A stretch of 64,000 bases of DNA from Cryobacterium sp. BB307 (GTDB lineage Bacteria; Actinomycetota; Actinomycetes; Actinomycetales; Microbacteriaceae). This document shows positions 23,984 to 32,605 of this stretch, piece after piece; within the stretch, counting starts at the first letter, position 1; each line of letters starts with the position of its first letter. Where the stretch lies: positions 372,001 through 436,000 of the forward strand of contig NZ_JAANZA010000001.1 in assembly GCF_012274275.1 (NCBI RefSeq), given 5' to 3'. A model generated the notes under the pieces. The model was not told the DNA's origin. It searched no databases and worked only from the letters and a program-made list of their open reading frames with translations. Both the position numbers and the translations under genes were made by a program.

Positions 23984-24268
23984 ATGTCGACCGAACTCAA
24001 GTGGCTGCCCGGCCAGGACCGCGTTCTGTACCTGCGTGATGGCGAGGAGGTTGCCCTGGTCGACTTCCAACGGACACCGAACGAGTTGCGCCTGGTACAC
24101 ACCGAGGTGAGGCCGCAGCTGCGTGGCCAGGGTGTCGACGACATGATGCTGCAGGAACTCTTCGACTCGCTGCACGACACCACGCAGGCGCGCGTGGTCG
24201 CCGTCTGCCCGCACGCGGCCCGCTGGGTCGACCGGCATCCGGAGTATCTGGAACTCGCCGGGCGCTAG
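23984..24268 (+). CDS. GNAT-like N-acetyltransferase (YjdJ/Acetyltransf_CG type)
   Basis: The protein has 94 residues, matching the short GNAT family that keeps only the acetyl-CoA-binding half. LRLVHTEVRPQLRGQGVDDMMLQELFDSL gives the strand plus the (Q/R)xxGxG-type pyrophosphate loop, here QLRGQG, and VVAVCPHAARWVDRHPEY is the family's C-terminal signature. Substrate unknown. TAGCCT (23972-23977) is six bases before the ATG, divergent from the methyltransferase gene. Confidence 0.8.
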   Translation: MSTELKWLPGQDRVLYLRDGEEVALVDFQRTPNELRLVHTEVRPQLRGQGVDDMMLQELFDSLHDTTQARVVAVCPHAARWVDRHPEYLELAGR

Positions 24269-24454
24269 CTAGCGCTTCTTCGGGTAGTTGGCCTTCTCGA
24301 GGTCGATCACGATCTTGCCGCCGTAGACCCCGTGATCTCCGTCCCCGGGGATGGGTGCTGGCGCAGGCAGCACGCTTTGCCGCGAGAGCTCCTGCTCCGC
24401 CTCGTGCTTGGTCGGGTAGAACACCTCATCGAGGGCACCCATGAAGCCGGCCAT
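24269..24454 (-). CDS. Small protein, 61 aa, DUF6191-like
   Basis: A 61-residue protein: a hydrophobic N-terminal helix (MAGFMGALDEVFYPTKHEAEQEL) followed by a Pro/Gly-rich part ending PGDGDHGVYGGKIVIDLEKANYPKKR. The layout (helix, charged EL motif, PGDGD...G.I.I strand) recalls DUF6191, but the match is from memory. TAGGAT (24462-24467, minus strand) is seven bases before the ATG. It converges with the acetyltransferase gene, stops touching. Confidence 0.55.
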   Translation of the reverse strand: MAGFMGALDEVFYPTKHEAEQELSRQSVLPAPAPIPGDGDHGVYGGKIVIDLEKANYPKKR

Positions 24455-24464
24455 GCGGATGATC

Positions 24465-25259
24465 CTAACCCGAGTGCGGTGCGCGCTTCGGAAGTACGAT
24501 CGGCCGCCCCGTCGACTCCTGGGTGAGGATCTCCACGTCGAGCCCGTACACCTCGCTGATCAGGTCGGCGGTCAGCACGGTCGCCGGGTCGCCCAGCCTT
24601 GCGAGCCGCCCGGCGGAGATCAGCGCGATGCGGTCGGCGTAGGCGCCGGCGAGGGAGAGTTCGTGCAGCACCACGACCACCGCCGCCCCCCCGGCCGCCA
24701 GCTCGCCCGCGGTGCGCAGCACCTCCTCCTGGTGGCGCAGGTCCAGGGCCGCCGTCGGCTCGTCGAGGAACAGGATGCCGGCGCGCTGCGCGAGCACGCG
24801 CGCGAGCGACACCCGGGCCTTCTCGCCGCCGGACAGCCGGGTGTAGCGGCGATCGGCCAGGTGACTGACGTCGGTCTTGGCGAGCGCCGCGGCGATGGCG
24901 GCCTGGTCATCCTCGAACTGCGGCGTCCGCGCCCATGGGCTTCGGCCCATCTCGACGACCTCGCGCACCCGGAACGGGAACGTCACCGCATTCTCCTGAG
25001 TCAGGACAGCGCGGCGCCGGGCGAGCTCGATCGGCCGATAGGAGTCGAGCTCGCGACCGTCGAGCAGCACACGCCCTTCCGTGGGCGGCATGTCACCGGA
25101 GAGCACGCCAAGCAGCGACGACTTGCCCGCACCGTTCGGGCCGACAAGCGCGAGGATCTCACCACGCCGGATGTCGATGCTCACCGCGTCGAGGATGCGA
25201 TTCTCGTCGAGAACCAGGCCGACCTGCTCGGCCCGTATTGCGACCTCCGGTGCGCTCAT
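24465..25259 (-). CDS. hmuV: Heme/iron-type ABC transporter ATP-binding protein (HmuV-like)
   Basis: The protein has 264 residues. Walker A GPNGAGKSS, signature LSGGEKARVSLARVL, Walker B ILFLDEPTAALD and the switch histidine in VVVLHELSL are intact. The sequence style (LVLDENRILDAVSIDIRRGEI, LARRRAVLTQENAVTFPF) is that of HmuV ATPases of hemin importers. It overlaps the permease gene by four bases. Without the binding protein in the window, hemin as substrate is an inference. Confidence 0.8.
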   Translation of the reverse strand: MSAPEVAIRAEQVGLVLDENRILDAVSIDIRRGEILALVGPNGAGKSSLLGVLSGDMPPTEGRVLLDGRELDSYRPIELARRRAVLTQENAVTFPFRVREVVEMGRSPWARTPQFEDDQAAIAAALAKTDVSHLADRRYTRLSGGEKARVSLARVLAQRAGILFLDEPTAALDLRHQEEVLRTAGELAAGGAAVVVVLHELSLAGAYADRIALISAGRLARLGDPATVLTADLISEVYGLDVEILTQESTGRPIVLPKRAPHSG

Positions 25260-26302
25260 GCCCAGCCTCCACTGCGCTGGCGCGCCCGGAACAGCAGCCA
25301 GAAGAAGAACGGGCCGCCGATGAGCGAGGTGAGCATGCCGATCGGCAGGTCGGCGCCGGGGATGAGCGTGCGAGCGGCGAGGTCGGCGAACAGCATGAGC
25401 GCGCCGCCGCCGAAGGCGCTGCCGATGATGACACCGCGGTGCGACGGGCCGATGATCATGCGGATGATGTGCGGCACAACCAGGCCGACGAATGCGATGA
25501 TGCCGCAGAACGCGACGGCTGCGCCGGTCAGCAGCGCGACCAGCACGATCGACCAGATCCGCAGGCGTTCGACGTTCAGCCCCAGGTGGCGCGCGTTCCG
25601 CTCGCCGAGCGAGAGCAGGTCCAGTCTGCGTGCAATGCTGACCGCCACGACGCTGCCGATCGCCGCGACGACGAAGACGATGATGGCCTCCTGCCAGCGC
25701 GACCCGTTCAGGGAGCCGAGCTGCCAGAAGATGATCTGCTCCCGGCTCGCCGAGTCGCCGAGGAACAGCAGCAGCGCCAGCCCCGCGCCGCCGAACGCGT
25801 TGACCGCGATGCCGGTGAGCAGCAACGTGACGACCTCGGTGCGCCCATTGGCTCGCGACATGAAGTAGACGAGCAGGGTCGCCACGAGACCGCCGAGGAA
25901 GGCGAGCGCGGCGACGCTCCAGCCGCCGAGCGCGGTGAGCCCGAACACGATCCCGATCGCGGCACCGAGCGCGGCACCGGATGACACGCCGACCACCCCC
26001 GGCTCGGCGAGCGGGTTGCCGAAGATCGCCTGCATGACCGCGCCCGCTACGGCGAGCGCCGCACCAACCGCGAGCGCCATCAGGATGCGGGGAAAGCGGA
26101 CCACCAGCAGGGCTGCCTCGGTCACCGGGTCATCCGGTGCCCACTCGTTCTGGATGCCGATCGCGCGCAGCAGCGAGCCGATGACCTCGCTGGGCGCCAC
26201 CGCCAGCTGTCCGGCCATGGCCGACAGCACCACGCCGAGGACGAGCGTGATGGTGAGGCCGACGACGAGTGCCGTGCGCCTCACGGAACCCGGTACAGCC
26301 AT
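25256..26302 (-). CDS. hmuU: FecCD-family ABC permease (HmuU-like)
   Basis: The protein has 348 residues and about nine or ten transmembrane helices, the FecCD/BtuC fold. Family marks are GNPLAEPGVVGVSSGAALGA and the GERNARHLGLNVERL coupling region, with FCGIIAFVGLVVPHIIRMIIG. It pairs with the HmuV-like ATPase for uptake of hemin or an iron complex. Its ATG at 26302 lies inside the end of the lipoate ligase-like gene (22-base overlap), so it is translated by coupling. No substrate-binding protein gene is present nearby. Confidence 0.85.
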   Translation of the reverse strand: MAVPGSVRRTALVVGLTITLVLGVVLSAMAGQLAVAPSEVIGSLLRAIGIQNEWAPDDPVTEAALLVVRFPRILMALAVGAALAVAGAVMQAIFGNPLAEPGVVGVSSGAALGAAIGIVFGLTALGGWSVAALAFLGGLVATLLVYFMSRANGRTEVVTLLLTGIAVNAFGGAGLALLLFLGDSASREQIIFWQLGSLNGSRWQEAIIVFVVAAIGSVVAVSIARRLDLLSLGERNARHLGLNVERLRIWSIVLVALLTGAAVAFCGIIAFVGLVVPHIIRMIIGPSHRGVIIGSAFGGGALMLFADLAARTLIPGADLPIGMLTSLIGGPFFFWLLFRARQRSGGWA

Positions 26303-27330
26303 TCCTCGGTAGAGAACTTCTCGTCGACCAGACGTTGCGCCTTCTCCAGTTCGTCCTGGGTGATCTCACCGTCCGTGGCGCCGTAAAGCTCCCGGAAGGT
26401 CTGCTTGAGGCTGCCGATGATCTCCTCGCGCGGCAGTCCGGTCTGGCTGCGCAGCGGGTCGACGCGCTTGGCGGCGCTCTTGGTGCCCTTGTCGCTCATC
26501 TTCTCGCGGCCGATGCGCAGGATCTGCACCATCTTGTCGCCGTCCATGTCGTAGCTCATGGTGACGTGGTGCAGCACAGCGCCGGCGCCGATGCGTTTCT
26601 GGGCTGCGCCGCCGATCTTGCCCTTGCTGCTGGCGATGTCGTTGAGCGGCTGGTAGTAGGCATCGATGCCGAGCTTCTTCAGCCCGGTGATCACCCACTC
26701 GTCGAGGAATGCGTACGAGTCCGCGAACGACATCCCGTGCACGAGCTCGGAGGGCGCGTAGATCGAGTAGGTGATGATCGTGCCGGCGTCCATGAGCATG
26801 GCGCCGCCGCCGCTGATCCGGCGCACCACCTGGAAACCGTACTTCTCGGCGTTCTCCAGGTCGACCTCGTTCTTCACCGACTGGAAGCTGCCGATGACGA
26901 CCGCCGGCTCGTTCCACTCCCACATGCGCAGCGTCGGCTTGCGTCGTCCGGCGCCGACCTCCTCGGTCAGCACCTGGTCGAGTGCGAGCTGCAGCGTGGG
27001 CGGGTAGGCGTCCCCGTGCACGAGCTGCCAGTCGTAGTCGGTCCAGGTGCTGGCTTGCGAGAGTGCACGTCGAACCGTCGTCGCGACCGCCTCCGGCGAG
27101 AAGCCAAGCATCTGCACGCCCTCCGGGAGCGCGTGGCGGACCACGGATGCGATGGTTGCGGCATCCGAATCGGCCGGCAGCCCGTTGACCGCGGCGTTGA
27201 TCTCCTCGAGCGCAGAGTCCGGTTCGAGGAAGAAGTCGCCGGCGAGGCGGAAGCCGGTGATCTTGCCACCCTCGACCTCGAGGTCGACAACGACGAGCTT
27301 GCCGCCTGGCACCTTGTACTCGCCGTGCAT
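26281..27330 (-). CDS. Lipoate-protein ligase-like protein with N-terminal accessory domain
   Basis: The protein has 349 residues. The N-terminal 90 or so (EYKVPGGKLVVVDLEVEGGKITGFRLAGDFFLEP) look like the LplA accessory/LplB domain, which in bacterial LplA is usually C-terminal. The BPL/LplA catalytic fold follows: PAVVIGSFQSVKNEVDLENA, the binding loop RRISGGGAMLMDAGTIITYS and the conserved lysine in KIGGAAQKRIGAGAVLHH. It would attach lipoate or octanoate to carrier proteins. The start has GGAGGATC directly upstream. It heads an operon with hmuU and hmuV. Confidence 0.82.
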   Translation of the reverse strand: MHGEYKVPGGKLVVVDLEVEGGKITGFRLAGDFFLEPDSALEEINAAVNGLPADSDAATIASVVRHALPEGVQMLGFSPEAVATTVRRALSQASTWTDYDWQLVHGDAYPPTLQLALDQVLTEEVGAGRRKPTLRMWEWNEPAVVIGSFQSVKNEVDLENAEKYGFQVVRRISGGGAMLMDAGTIITYSIYAPSELVHGMSFADSYAFLDEWVITGLKKLGIDAYYQPLNDIASSKGKIGGAAQKRIGAGAVLHHVTMSYDMDGDKMVQILRIGREKMSDKGTKSAAKRVDPLRSQTGLPREEIIGSLKQTFRELYGATDGEITQDELEKAQRLVDEKFSTEEWLYRVP

Positions 27331-27366
27331 GATCCTCCGTTCACCGCGACTCAGCAGATATCCAGC

Positions 27367-27798
27367 CTAATCCTCGGCAGGTACGTGGTCCTCGTGGCCG
27401 TGGGTTCGCAGCCGGGCGCGCAGCCGCACCGCGGCATCGTCGAGGTCGGCCGGTTTCGCCGATCGATCGATGCCACCAGGGTGGAATTCCCACGGCGACC
27501 AGCTCGGCCAGACGTGGATGTGCAGGTGCGGCACCATGTAGCCCTCGATCATCAGGCCGGCGCGATCGGACTGCCACTCATCGCGCTGCGCCAGCCCGAT
27601 CTTGTGCGCGACCACCATCAAGTGGGCGATGAGGGTGTCAGGCACATCGAGCCAACGGTCCACCTCTTCGCGCGGCACGACCAGCGTGTGGCCGGGCTGC
27701 CGCGGCTCGATCGTGAGGAACGCCACGCACTTCTCGTCCTTCCAGATGAACCTGGCGGATGCCTCACCGCGGATGATCTTGGAGAAGATCGACGTCAT
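27367..27798 (-). CDS. HIT-family protein
   Basis: The protein has 143 residues. The nucleotide-binding histidine triad reads PHLHIHVWP, preceded by FSKIIRGEASARFIWKDEKCVAFLTI and PGHTLVVPREEVDRW, all typical of HIT hydrolases/transferases acting on nucleotide phosphoramidates or dinucleotides. The ATG overlaps the stop of the upstream hydrolase gene by four bases, so the two are coupled. A 36-base gap separates it from the lplA-like gene. Confidence 0.88.
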   Translation of the reverse strand: MTSIFSKIIRGEASARFIWKDEKCVAFLTIEPRQPGHTLVVPREEVDRWLDVPDTLIAHLMVVAHKIGLAQRDEWQSDRAGLMIEGYMVPHLHIHVWPSWSPWEFHPGGIDRSAKPADLDDAAVRLRARLRTHGHEDHVPAED

Positions 27799-28664
27799 CT
27801 CAGGCGCGATCCCAGCCAGCGCAGCGTGTCGGCGACCACCTCGTCGCGGTTGGTCTCGTTGAAGACTTCGTGCCGGGCATCCGTGTACACGATCAACTCG
27901 ACATCGCTGAGCCGGGACCGCTTCAGGTAGGCGGCGGCGAGGAGCTCGGCGCTGCGCGGACCGCCCAGCGAGTCGTCGCTGCCGATCTGAATCAGCACCG
28001 GGATGTCGGAGGCGAGTTGCTTCGCAGGGGTGCCGAGCAGCCCGAGGCTGTCCCGGATGCCGAAGAGTTTCAGGGTCTTCGCGTCGAAGGTCAGCGGGTC
28101 GGCCTTGAACGCGTCGCCGACCGCGGCGTCCCGGCTGAGCCACTCGTAGCCGGTCGTGCCGAGGTGCCTGTGCCTGGCAGCCAGGTCTCCCGAGTTCATG
28201 TGCCGCAGCGTCCGGTACGCGGTGCCGCTGAGGATGAGCGCGTCATAGTCACCCGGATGCCTGTTGATGATCAGCTGGGCGATGATCGATCCCCAGCTGT
28301 GGCCGAGCAGCACGAGCGGCAGCGACGTGTTCTCCTCCCGGATGATGCGGGTGAACTGGCGCACGGCCTCGACGGTCGCCCGATGCCCGCCCGGGCCGAG
28401 CCGGCCCAGCCGCGTCAGATCGCCCGCGTACTGCTCGCGGCCGGTCTCGCCGTGCCCACGGTGGTCGTCGGCGTAGACGGAGTACCCGGAGGCGACGAGC
28501 TTCTGGGCGAGCCACTCGTAGCGCTTGGCGTGCTCGCCGAGACCGTGGACGATTTGCACCACCGCGGTGGCGGCGGGAGCAACCCAGCGGTAGTGGTGGA
28601 TCGTCACGCCGTCTGTGTCGACGAAGGTGCGCTCCTCGCGCGTGACCGTTTCGCTATCGGACAC
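27795..28664 (-). CDS. Alpha/beta hydrolase, monoacylglycerol lipase-like (serine aminopeptidase S33 family)
   Basis: The protein has 289 residues. It shows the oxyanion segment VQIVHGLGEHAKRYEWLAQKL, DDHRGHGETG, the nucleophile elbow GHSWGS, a cap around YDALILSGTAYRTL, acid QIGSDDSLGG and histidine in DARHEVFNE. This is the bacterial monoacylglycerol lipase pattern. The GTG at 28664 follows AAGGAGG. First gene of a two-gene unit with the HIT protein. Confidence 0.85.
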   Translation of the reverse strand: MSDSETVTREERTFVDTDGVTIHHYRWVAPAATAVVQIVHGLGEHAKRYEWLAQKLVASGYSVYADDHRGHGETGREQYAGDLTRLGRLGPGGHRATVEAVRQFTRIIREENTSLPLVLLGHSWGSIIAQLIINRHPGDYDALILSGTAYRTLRHMNSGDLAARHRHLGTTGYEWLSRDAAVGDAFKADPLTFDAKTLKLFGIRDSLGLLGTPAKQLASDIPVLIQIGSDDSLGGPRSAELLAAAYLKRSRLSDVELIVYTDARHEVFNETNRDEVVADTLRWLGSRLR

Positions 28665-28727
28665 TGGGCCTCCTTGCTCAGGGCCAGTGTATTGCGCGGC
28701 CCAGCCAACTGCGCGCTTCCAGTTTCG

Positions 28728-28751
28728 TTAGCCAAACTAATTTGATAGACT
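28728..28751 (+). promoter_or_regulatory. Promoter/operator of the MarR-MFS operon
   Basis: TTAG-CCAAA-CTAA (28728-28740) is an inverted repeat followed by TAGACT (28746-28751), a -10-like hexamer nine bases before the ATG. The TTAG/CTAA words suit a MarR autoregulatory site. Confidence 0.4.
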
Positions 28752-28760
28752 AATCGATCT

Positions 28761-29177
28761 ATGAAACCCGTTGCCGCTCAGGAGCTCCGCTTCGCCGTAC
28801 AGAGACTGAGCCGTCGCATCCGGATCATGCAGGCCGACGGTGACGTCACAGAGGGTCAGCGCTCGGTGCTTGCGACCATCCACAACAATGGTCCGCAGAC
28901 GCTGCGTTCGCTCGCCGAACTCGAGGGCGTCACGCCGCCGAGCATGAACCGCACCGTCAACGCGCTCGTCGCGGCCGGGTTGCTCGAACGTGAGGTCGAC
29001 GAGCAGGACGCCCGCCGGGTCATCCTGAGCATCTCGGATGCCGGTGCCGACTTCATCAAGGAAACCCGCAAGCGGCGGGATGCCTGGTTCACCAAACAGC
29101 TCGCCGGACTCAGCCAGGACGAGCGCGACGCGCTCAGCGCCGCCACCCCCGTGCTGAAAAAGCTGGCCGAGCAATGA
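28761..29177 (+). CDS. MarR-family transcriptional regulator
   Basis: The protein has 138 residues with the MarR fold: LAELEGVTPPSMNRTVNALVAAGLLE as recognition helix and EVDEQDARRVILSISDAG as the wing with the conserved DxR. It overlaps the following MFS gene by four bases (ATGA), so it very likely represses its own operon and responds to a compound exported by the transporter. An inverted repeat in the promoter is the probable operator. Confidence 0.88.
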   Translation: MKPVAAQELRFAVQRLSRRIRIMQADGDVTEGQRSVLATIHNNGPQTLRSLAELEGVTPPSMNRTVNALVAAGLLEREVDEQDARRVILSISDAGADFIKETRKRRDAWFTKQLAGLSQDERDALSAATPVLKKLAEQ

Positions 29178-30496
29178 GGGCGATGTTCCGCTCGCTGGGC
29201 ATCTTCAACTACCGGCTGTGGTTCATCGGGGCGCTCGTCTCCAACATCGGCGCGTGGATGCAGCGCACCGCCCAGGAATGGCTGGTGCTCACCGAGCTGA
29301 CCGATCACGACGCGGCAGCCGTCGGCGTCACGATTGCGCTCCAATTCGGCCCGCAGCTGCTGCTCATGCCGGTCGCCGGCTGGGTCGCCGACCGGTTCGA
29401 CCGGCGCACGGTGCTGATCTGGACCCAGGTGACCATGGCGCTGCTCGGTGTCTCACTCGGCGCCATTGTGATCTTCGGCGTGGTCGAGCTGTGGCACGTC
29501 TTCGCCTTCGCCACGGCGCTCGGTGTTGCGGCCGCTGTCGACTCGCCCGCGCGCCAGGCGTTCGTCTCCGATCTCGTGAGTGAGAAGAACCTGCCGAACG
29601 CGGTTGCGCTGAACTCCGCGTCGTTCCACGCCGCACGCCTCTTCGGCCCGGCGGCGGCCGGAGTGCTCGTGGCCATCGTCGGGCCGGGCTGGGTATTCGT
29701 GCTGAACGGACTGACCTTCGCCGCCGTGCTCATCGCCCTATGGATGATGCGTGTTGACCAGCTGCACCCAGCCGTGCGACCGCCTAGGGCGAAGGGTCAG
29801 ATTCGCGCCGGGCTGCGCTATGTCGGCTCACGCAGCGACATCGTGCTGATCCTCGTGATGATCTTCCTAATGGGCACGTTCGCGATGAACTTTGCCGTGT
29901 TCAACTCCACTATGGCCACCGTCGAATTCGGGGTGGGTGCAGGCGAGTACGGGCTGATGTCCTCGATCATGGCGATCGGTGCCCTCACTGGCGCACTGCT
30001 CGCCGCCCGTCGCGACCGGCCGCGCCTTCGACTCGTGATCGGCGCATCCGCCGCGTTCGGCGCCGCGATCCTGCTGGCCGCGTTCATGCCCACCTATTGG
30101 ACCTACGTGGCTGCGCTCGTGCTCATCGGAGCTAGCTCGATCACCATGATGACCGCGGCGAACGCCTACGTGCAGACGTCGACGGCGCCGATGATGCGGG
30201 GCCGCGTGATGGCCGTCTACATGGCGATCTTCACCGGCGGCACCCCCATCGGCGCTCCGCTGATCGGCTGGGTCGCGAACGAGTTCGGCCCGCGCTGGGC
30301 ACTCGGAGTGGGCGCAGCGGGCACATTCCTCGCGGTGATCATCGCGGTAATCTGGATGGTCAGATACAAGGACCTGCGAGTGCGTTACTCCCGCCCGGCG
30401 CGACGGTTCGTCATCCGGTATCGCGGAGACCAGCGCGACCGCGAACTCGCGACCCAGGAGATTTCGATCATCGAGGGCACGATCAAGCGCGGTTGA
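29174..30496 (+). CDS. MFS transporter (EntS/DHA3-like)
   Basis: The protein has 440 residues and about twelve transmembrane helices. The start RSLGIFNYRLWFIGALVSNIGAWMQRTAQEWLVL and loop GWVADRFDRRTVLIWTQ are hallmarks of the DHA3/EntS-type exporters. MRGRVMAVYMAIFTGGTPIGAPLIGW in the C-terminal half is also typical. It probably exports a drug or metabolite; the substrate is unknown. It is translated by coupling from the MarR gene. Confidence 0.88.
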   Translation: MRAMFRSLGIFNYRLWFIGALVSNIGAWMQRTAQEWLVLTELTDHDAAAVGVTIALQFGPQLLLMPVAGWVADRFDRRTVLIWTQVTMALLGVSLGAIVIFGVVELWHVFAFATALGVAAAVDSPARQAFVSDLVSEKNLPNAVALNSASFHAARLFGPAAAGVLVAIVGPGWVFVLNGLTFAAVLIALWMMRVDQLHPAVRPPRAKGQIRAGLRYVGSRSDIVLILVMIFLMGTFAMNFAVFNSTMATVEFGVGAGEYGLMSSIMAIGALTGALLAARRDRPRLRLVIGASAAFGAAILLAAFMPTYWTYVAALVLIGASSITMMTAANAYVQTSTAPMMRGRVMAVYMAIFTGGTPIGAPLIGWVANEFGPRWALGVGAAGTFLAVIIAVIWMVRYKDLRVRYSRPARRFVIRYRGDQRDRELATQEISIIEGTIKRG

Positions 30497-30506
30497 GGGG
30501 CGCGGC

Positions 30507-31094
30507 TCAGCCGTGCTGGTGCAGCGCGGTGTAGACGCGTTCGATGAAGTCCCGGAACTCGGTCATGAACCCGCGGAGGAAGTCGGCCGTCGAATCGTCG
30601 GTGACCTCGCCGTGCTCCGTGAACAGCCCCGGCTTCGCTTGGATGTAACCCTCAGGGGTGTTCATCTGCGGCGAGTTGCAGAAGCTCATGACACTTCGCA
30701 GGTTCTGCTGAGCCACCGCGGTGCCGATCGACCCCGGCGACGTGCCGATCATCGCTGACGGCTTGCGCGCGAAGGAGTTCTGTCCCCACGGCCGGCTTGC
30801 CCAGTCGATCGCATTCTTCAGCCCGCCGGGAATCGCGCGGTTGTACTCGGGCGTCACGAACAGCACCGCGTCGGCGTCGGAGATCGCCTTCTTCAAGTCG
30901 AGCGCAACCTGCGGATAGTCGTCGTCGTAGTCGTAACTGTAAAGGGGCAGATCCTTGATCGGGATTTCGGTGAACTGCAGTTCGGACGGCGCCAGTTTGA
31001 TGAGCACCTTGGAGAGCGTCCGGTTGATGGATGCCGTTGCCAGGCTGCCGACGAAGTAGCCGACCTGGTACGGCGGTTCCGGCATGTGTGCCAT
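30507..31094 (-). CDS. NADPH-dependent FMN reductase family protein
   Basis: The protein has 195 residues with a flavodoxin-like fold: YFVGSLATASINRTLSKVLIKL as phosphate loop, DAVLFVTPEYNRAIPGGLKNAIDW as the conserved flavin loop, and AMIGTSPGSIGTAVAQQNLRS. Members reduce FMN, quinones, azo dyes or chromate. The ATG at 31094 follows GGGAGG. It converges with the MFS gene, ten bases apart. Confidence 0.88.
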   Translation of the reverse strand: MAHMPEPPYQVGYFVGSLATASINRTLSKVLIKLAPSELQFTEIPIKDLPLYSYDYDDDYPQVALDLKKAISDADAVLFVTPEYNRAIPGGLKNAIDWASRPWGQNSFARKPSAMIGTSPGSIGTAVAQQNLRSVMSFCNSPQMNTPEGYIQAKPGLFTEHGEVTDDSTADFLRGFMTEFRDFIERVYTALHQHG

Positions 31095-31212
31095 GAGAAA
31101 CCTCCCGTGTTTCGCCTCCAGCCTGAACCGGGCGAACAGTGCCCACCCGAGACCGGACGATGTTCCCAGTCGGTTCACACGCCCGGCTCAGGGCTTCGGC
31201 GGGAGTGGTTGG

Positions 31213-32508
31213 TCAGGGTGTCGGCGACAGGGCGTCGTAGCTGCGGAACGACGGCTGGAACCTCAGCAGCAGCGCGACCAGGGACACGATCAGGATGCCC
31301 CCGAGCACGGGTGGGAACCACAGCGCTCCCGCGGCCGCCGCGATGCCGATGTAGATATCGCCGACGCGGGGACCCCCGGCCACGACGACCATGAACACTC
31401 CCTGCAGTCGGCCGCGCATGGCATCTGGGACCGCGACCTGCAGCATCGTGGTGCGGAAGATCATCGATACGTTGTCCGCCGCACCGGCGCAGACCAGAGT
31501 GAGCGCGGCCGCGACGATCGCCACCCAGTGCGGCGCGCCATCCGTCGCCGGGTCGAACCCGGCCAGGACGAGCACCACACCGAACGCGAGGATGCTGCAG
31601 CCGTACGCGATCACACCCCAGCCGATCGCGAGCCCGTGACGACGCACGGTGCCGACCCTGCCGGAGAACACGCTGCTCACCAGGGTGCCGACCGCGACCG
31701 CGGCGGTGAGCACGCCGACGGTGACTGCTCCGCCGCCGAGCAGCAGCGCGCCGACCGCGGGGAACAGCGCGTGGGGGCGCCCGAATGTCATCGCGATGAT
31801 GTCGGCGACGAACGACGAGCGGATGTTCGGGGCGCGGCGCAGGAACGCGAGCCCGGAGAGCAGCGACTTCAGGCCGGGCCGCTCGCGATCGCCCTCTGGC
31901 AGGATGCGAGGAAGCGCGATGATGCCCATGAACGCGGCGGTGAAGAGCAGGACGTCCATGGTGTAGGTCCAGGCGAAGCCCGCTACGGCAACGAGCACGC
32001 CCGCGAGCGCCGGCCCGACGGTCACCGCAAGTCCGAAGCCCATTCCCTGGAGGGCGGATGCGGCCGGCAGCAGGTTCGGCGGCAGCAGACGCGGGAGGAT
32101 TGCCTGGCGGGATGTGCCGATCACGGTGGAGGCGACGGCGTTGAGTGCGGTCAGCAGGTACAACAACACGAGTTGGTCGAAGCCCAGCCACGTCATGGCT
32201 GCGATGGATGCGATCGAGACCCACGCGAGGATCGCCGAGACCAGCGCGACGAGCCGTCGGTCGAAAGAGTCGGCGAGCACGCCGCCGAACAGTCCGGCGA
32301 GGATCATCGGCACAAGCGCGACTCCACCGACCATCGCCACCGCGGTGGTCGAGGCGGTGAGGTCGTAAACGTGCAGCCCGACCGCGACGATGGTCATCTG
32401 GTTGCCGATGCCCGCGATCGAACTGCCGAGCCAGAGCTTTGCGAACGCGGGGCTGGAGCGCAGCGGCGACAAGTCGATGAAATGCTTGCGGCGGCCGGCG
32501 GGAGTCAC
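31213..32508 (-). CDS. MFS transporter (EntS/DHA3-like)
   Basis: The protein has 431 residues, about twelve transmembrane helices. Typical segments are LWLGSSIAGIGNQMTIVAVGLHVYDL, FGGVLADSFDRRLVALVSA and DAMRGRLQGVFMVVVAGG. It is in the same exporter family as the protein at 29174-30496, but the two are clearly different sequences. Start GTG at 32508, with TAGGCT (32515-32520, minus strand) six bases upstream. Substrate unknown; enterobactin-type exporters are relatives. Confidence 0.85.
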   Translation of the reverse strand: MTPAGRRKHFIDLSPLRSSPAFAKLWLGSSIAGIGNQMTIVAVGLHVYDLTASTTAVAMVGGVALVPMILAGLFGGVLADSFDRRLVALVSAILAWVSIASIAAMTWLGFDQLVLLYLLTALNAVASTVIGTSRQAILPRLLPPNLLPAASALQGMGFGLAVTVGPALAGVLVAVAGFAWTYTMDVLLFTAAFMGIIALPRILPEGDRERPGLKSLLSGLAFLRRAPNIRSSFVADIIAMTFGRPHALFPAVGALLLGGGAVTVGVLTAAVAVGTLVSSVFSGRVGTVRRHGLAIGWGVIAYGCSILAFGVVLVLAGFDPATDGAPHWVAIVAAALTLVCAGAADNVSMIFRTTMLQVAVPDAMRGRLQGVFMVVVAGGPRVGDIYIGIAAAAGALWFPPVLGGILIVSLVALLLRFQPSFRSYDALSPTP

Positions 32509-32605
32509 CGAAGAAGCCTAGACCGGCCGTAGGGCTTGCGGGCTGCGTCCCGACGAAATACTGTCGCCACAAGACGGGCGCACACTACTTGTCGGAAGGC
32601 AACTC

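Noticed and set aside
23053..24268. Restriction-modification or phage-defence island around the methyltransferase
   Set aside because: Neighbours are pheA, a small acetyltransferase and hemin-type transport genes; no endonuclease, helicase or defence gene.
31084..32532. 482-aa plus-strand open frame opposite the MFS gene
   Set aside because: Low-complexity Arg/Asp/Gln-rich shadow of the 12-helix transporter encoded on the other strand.
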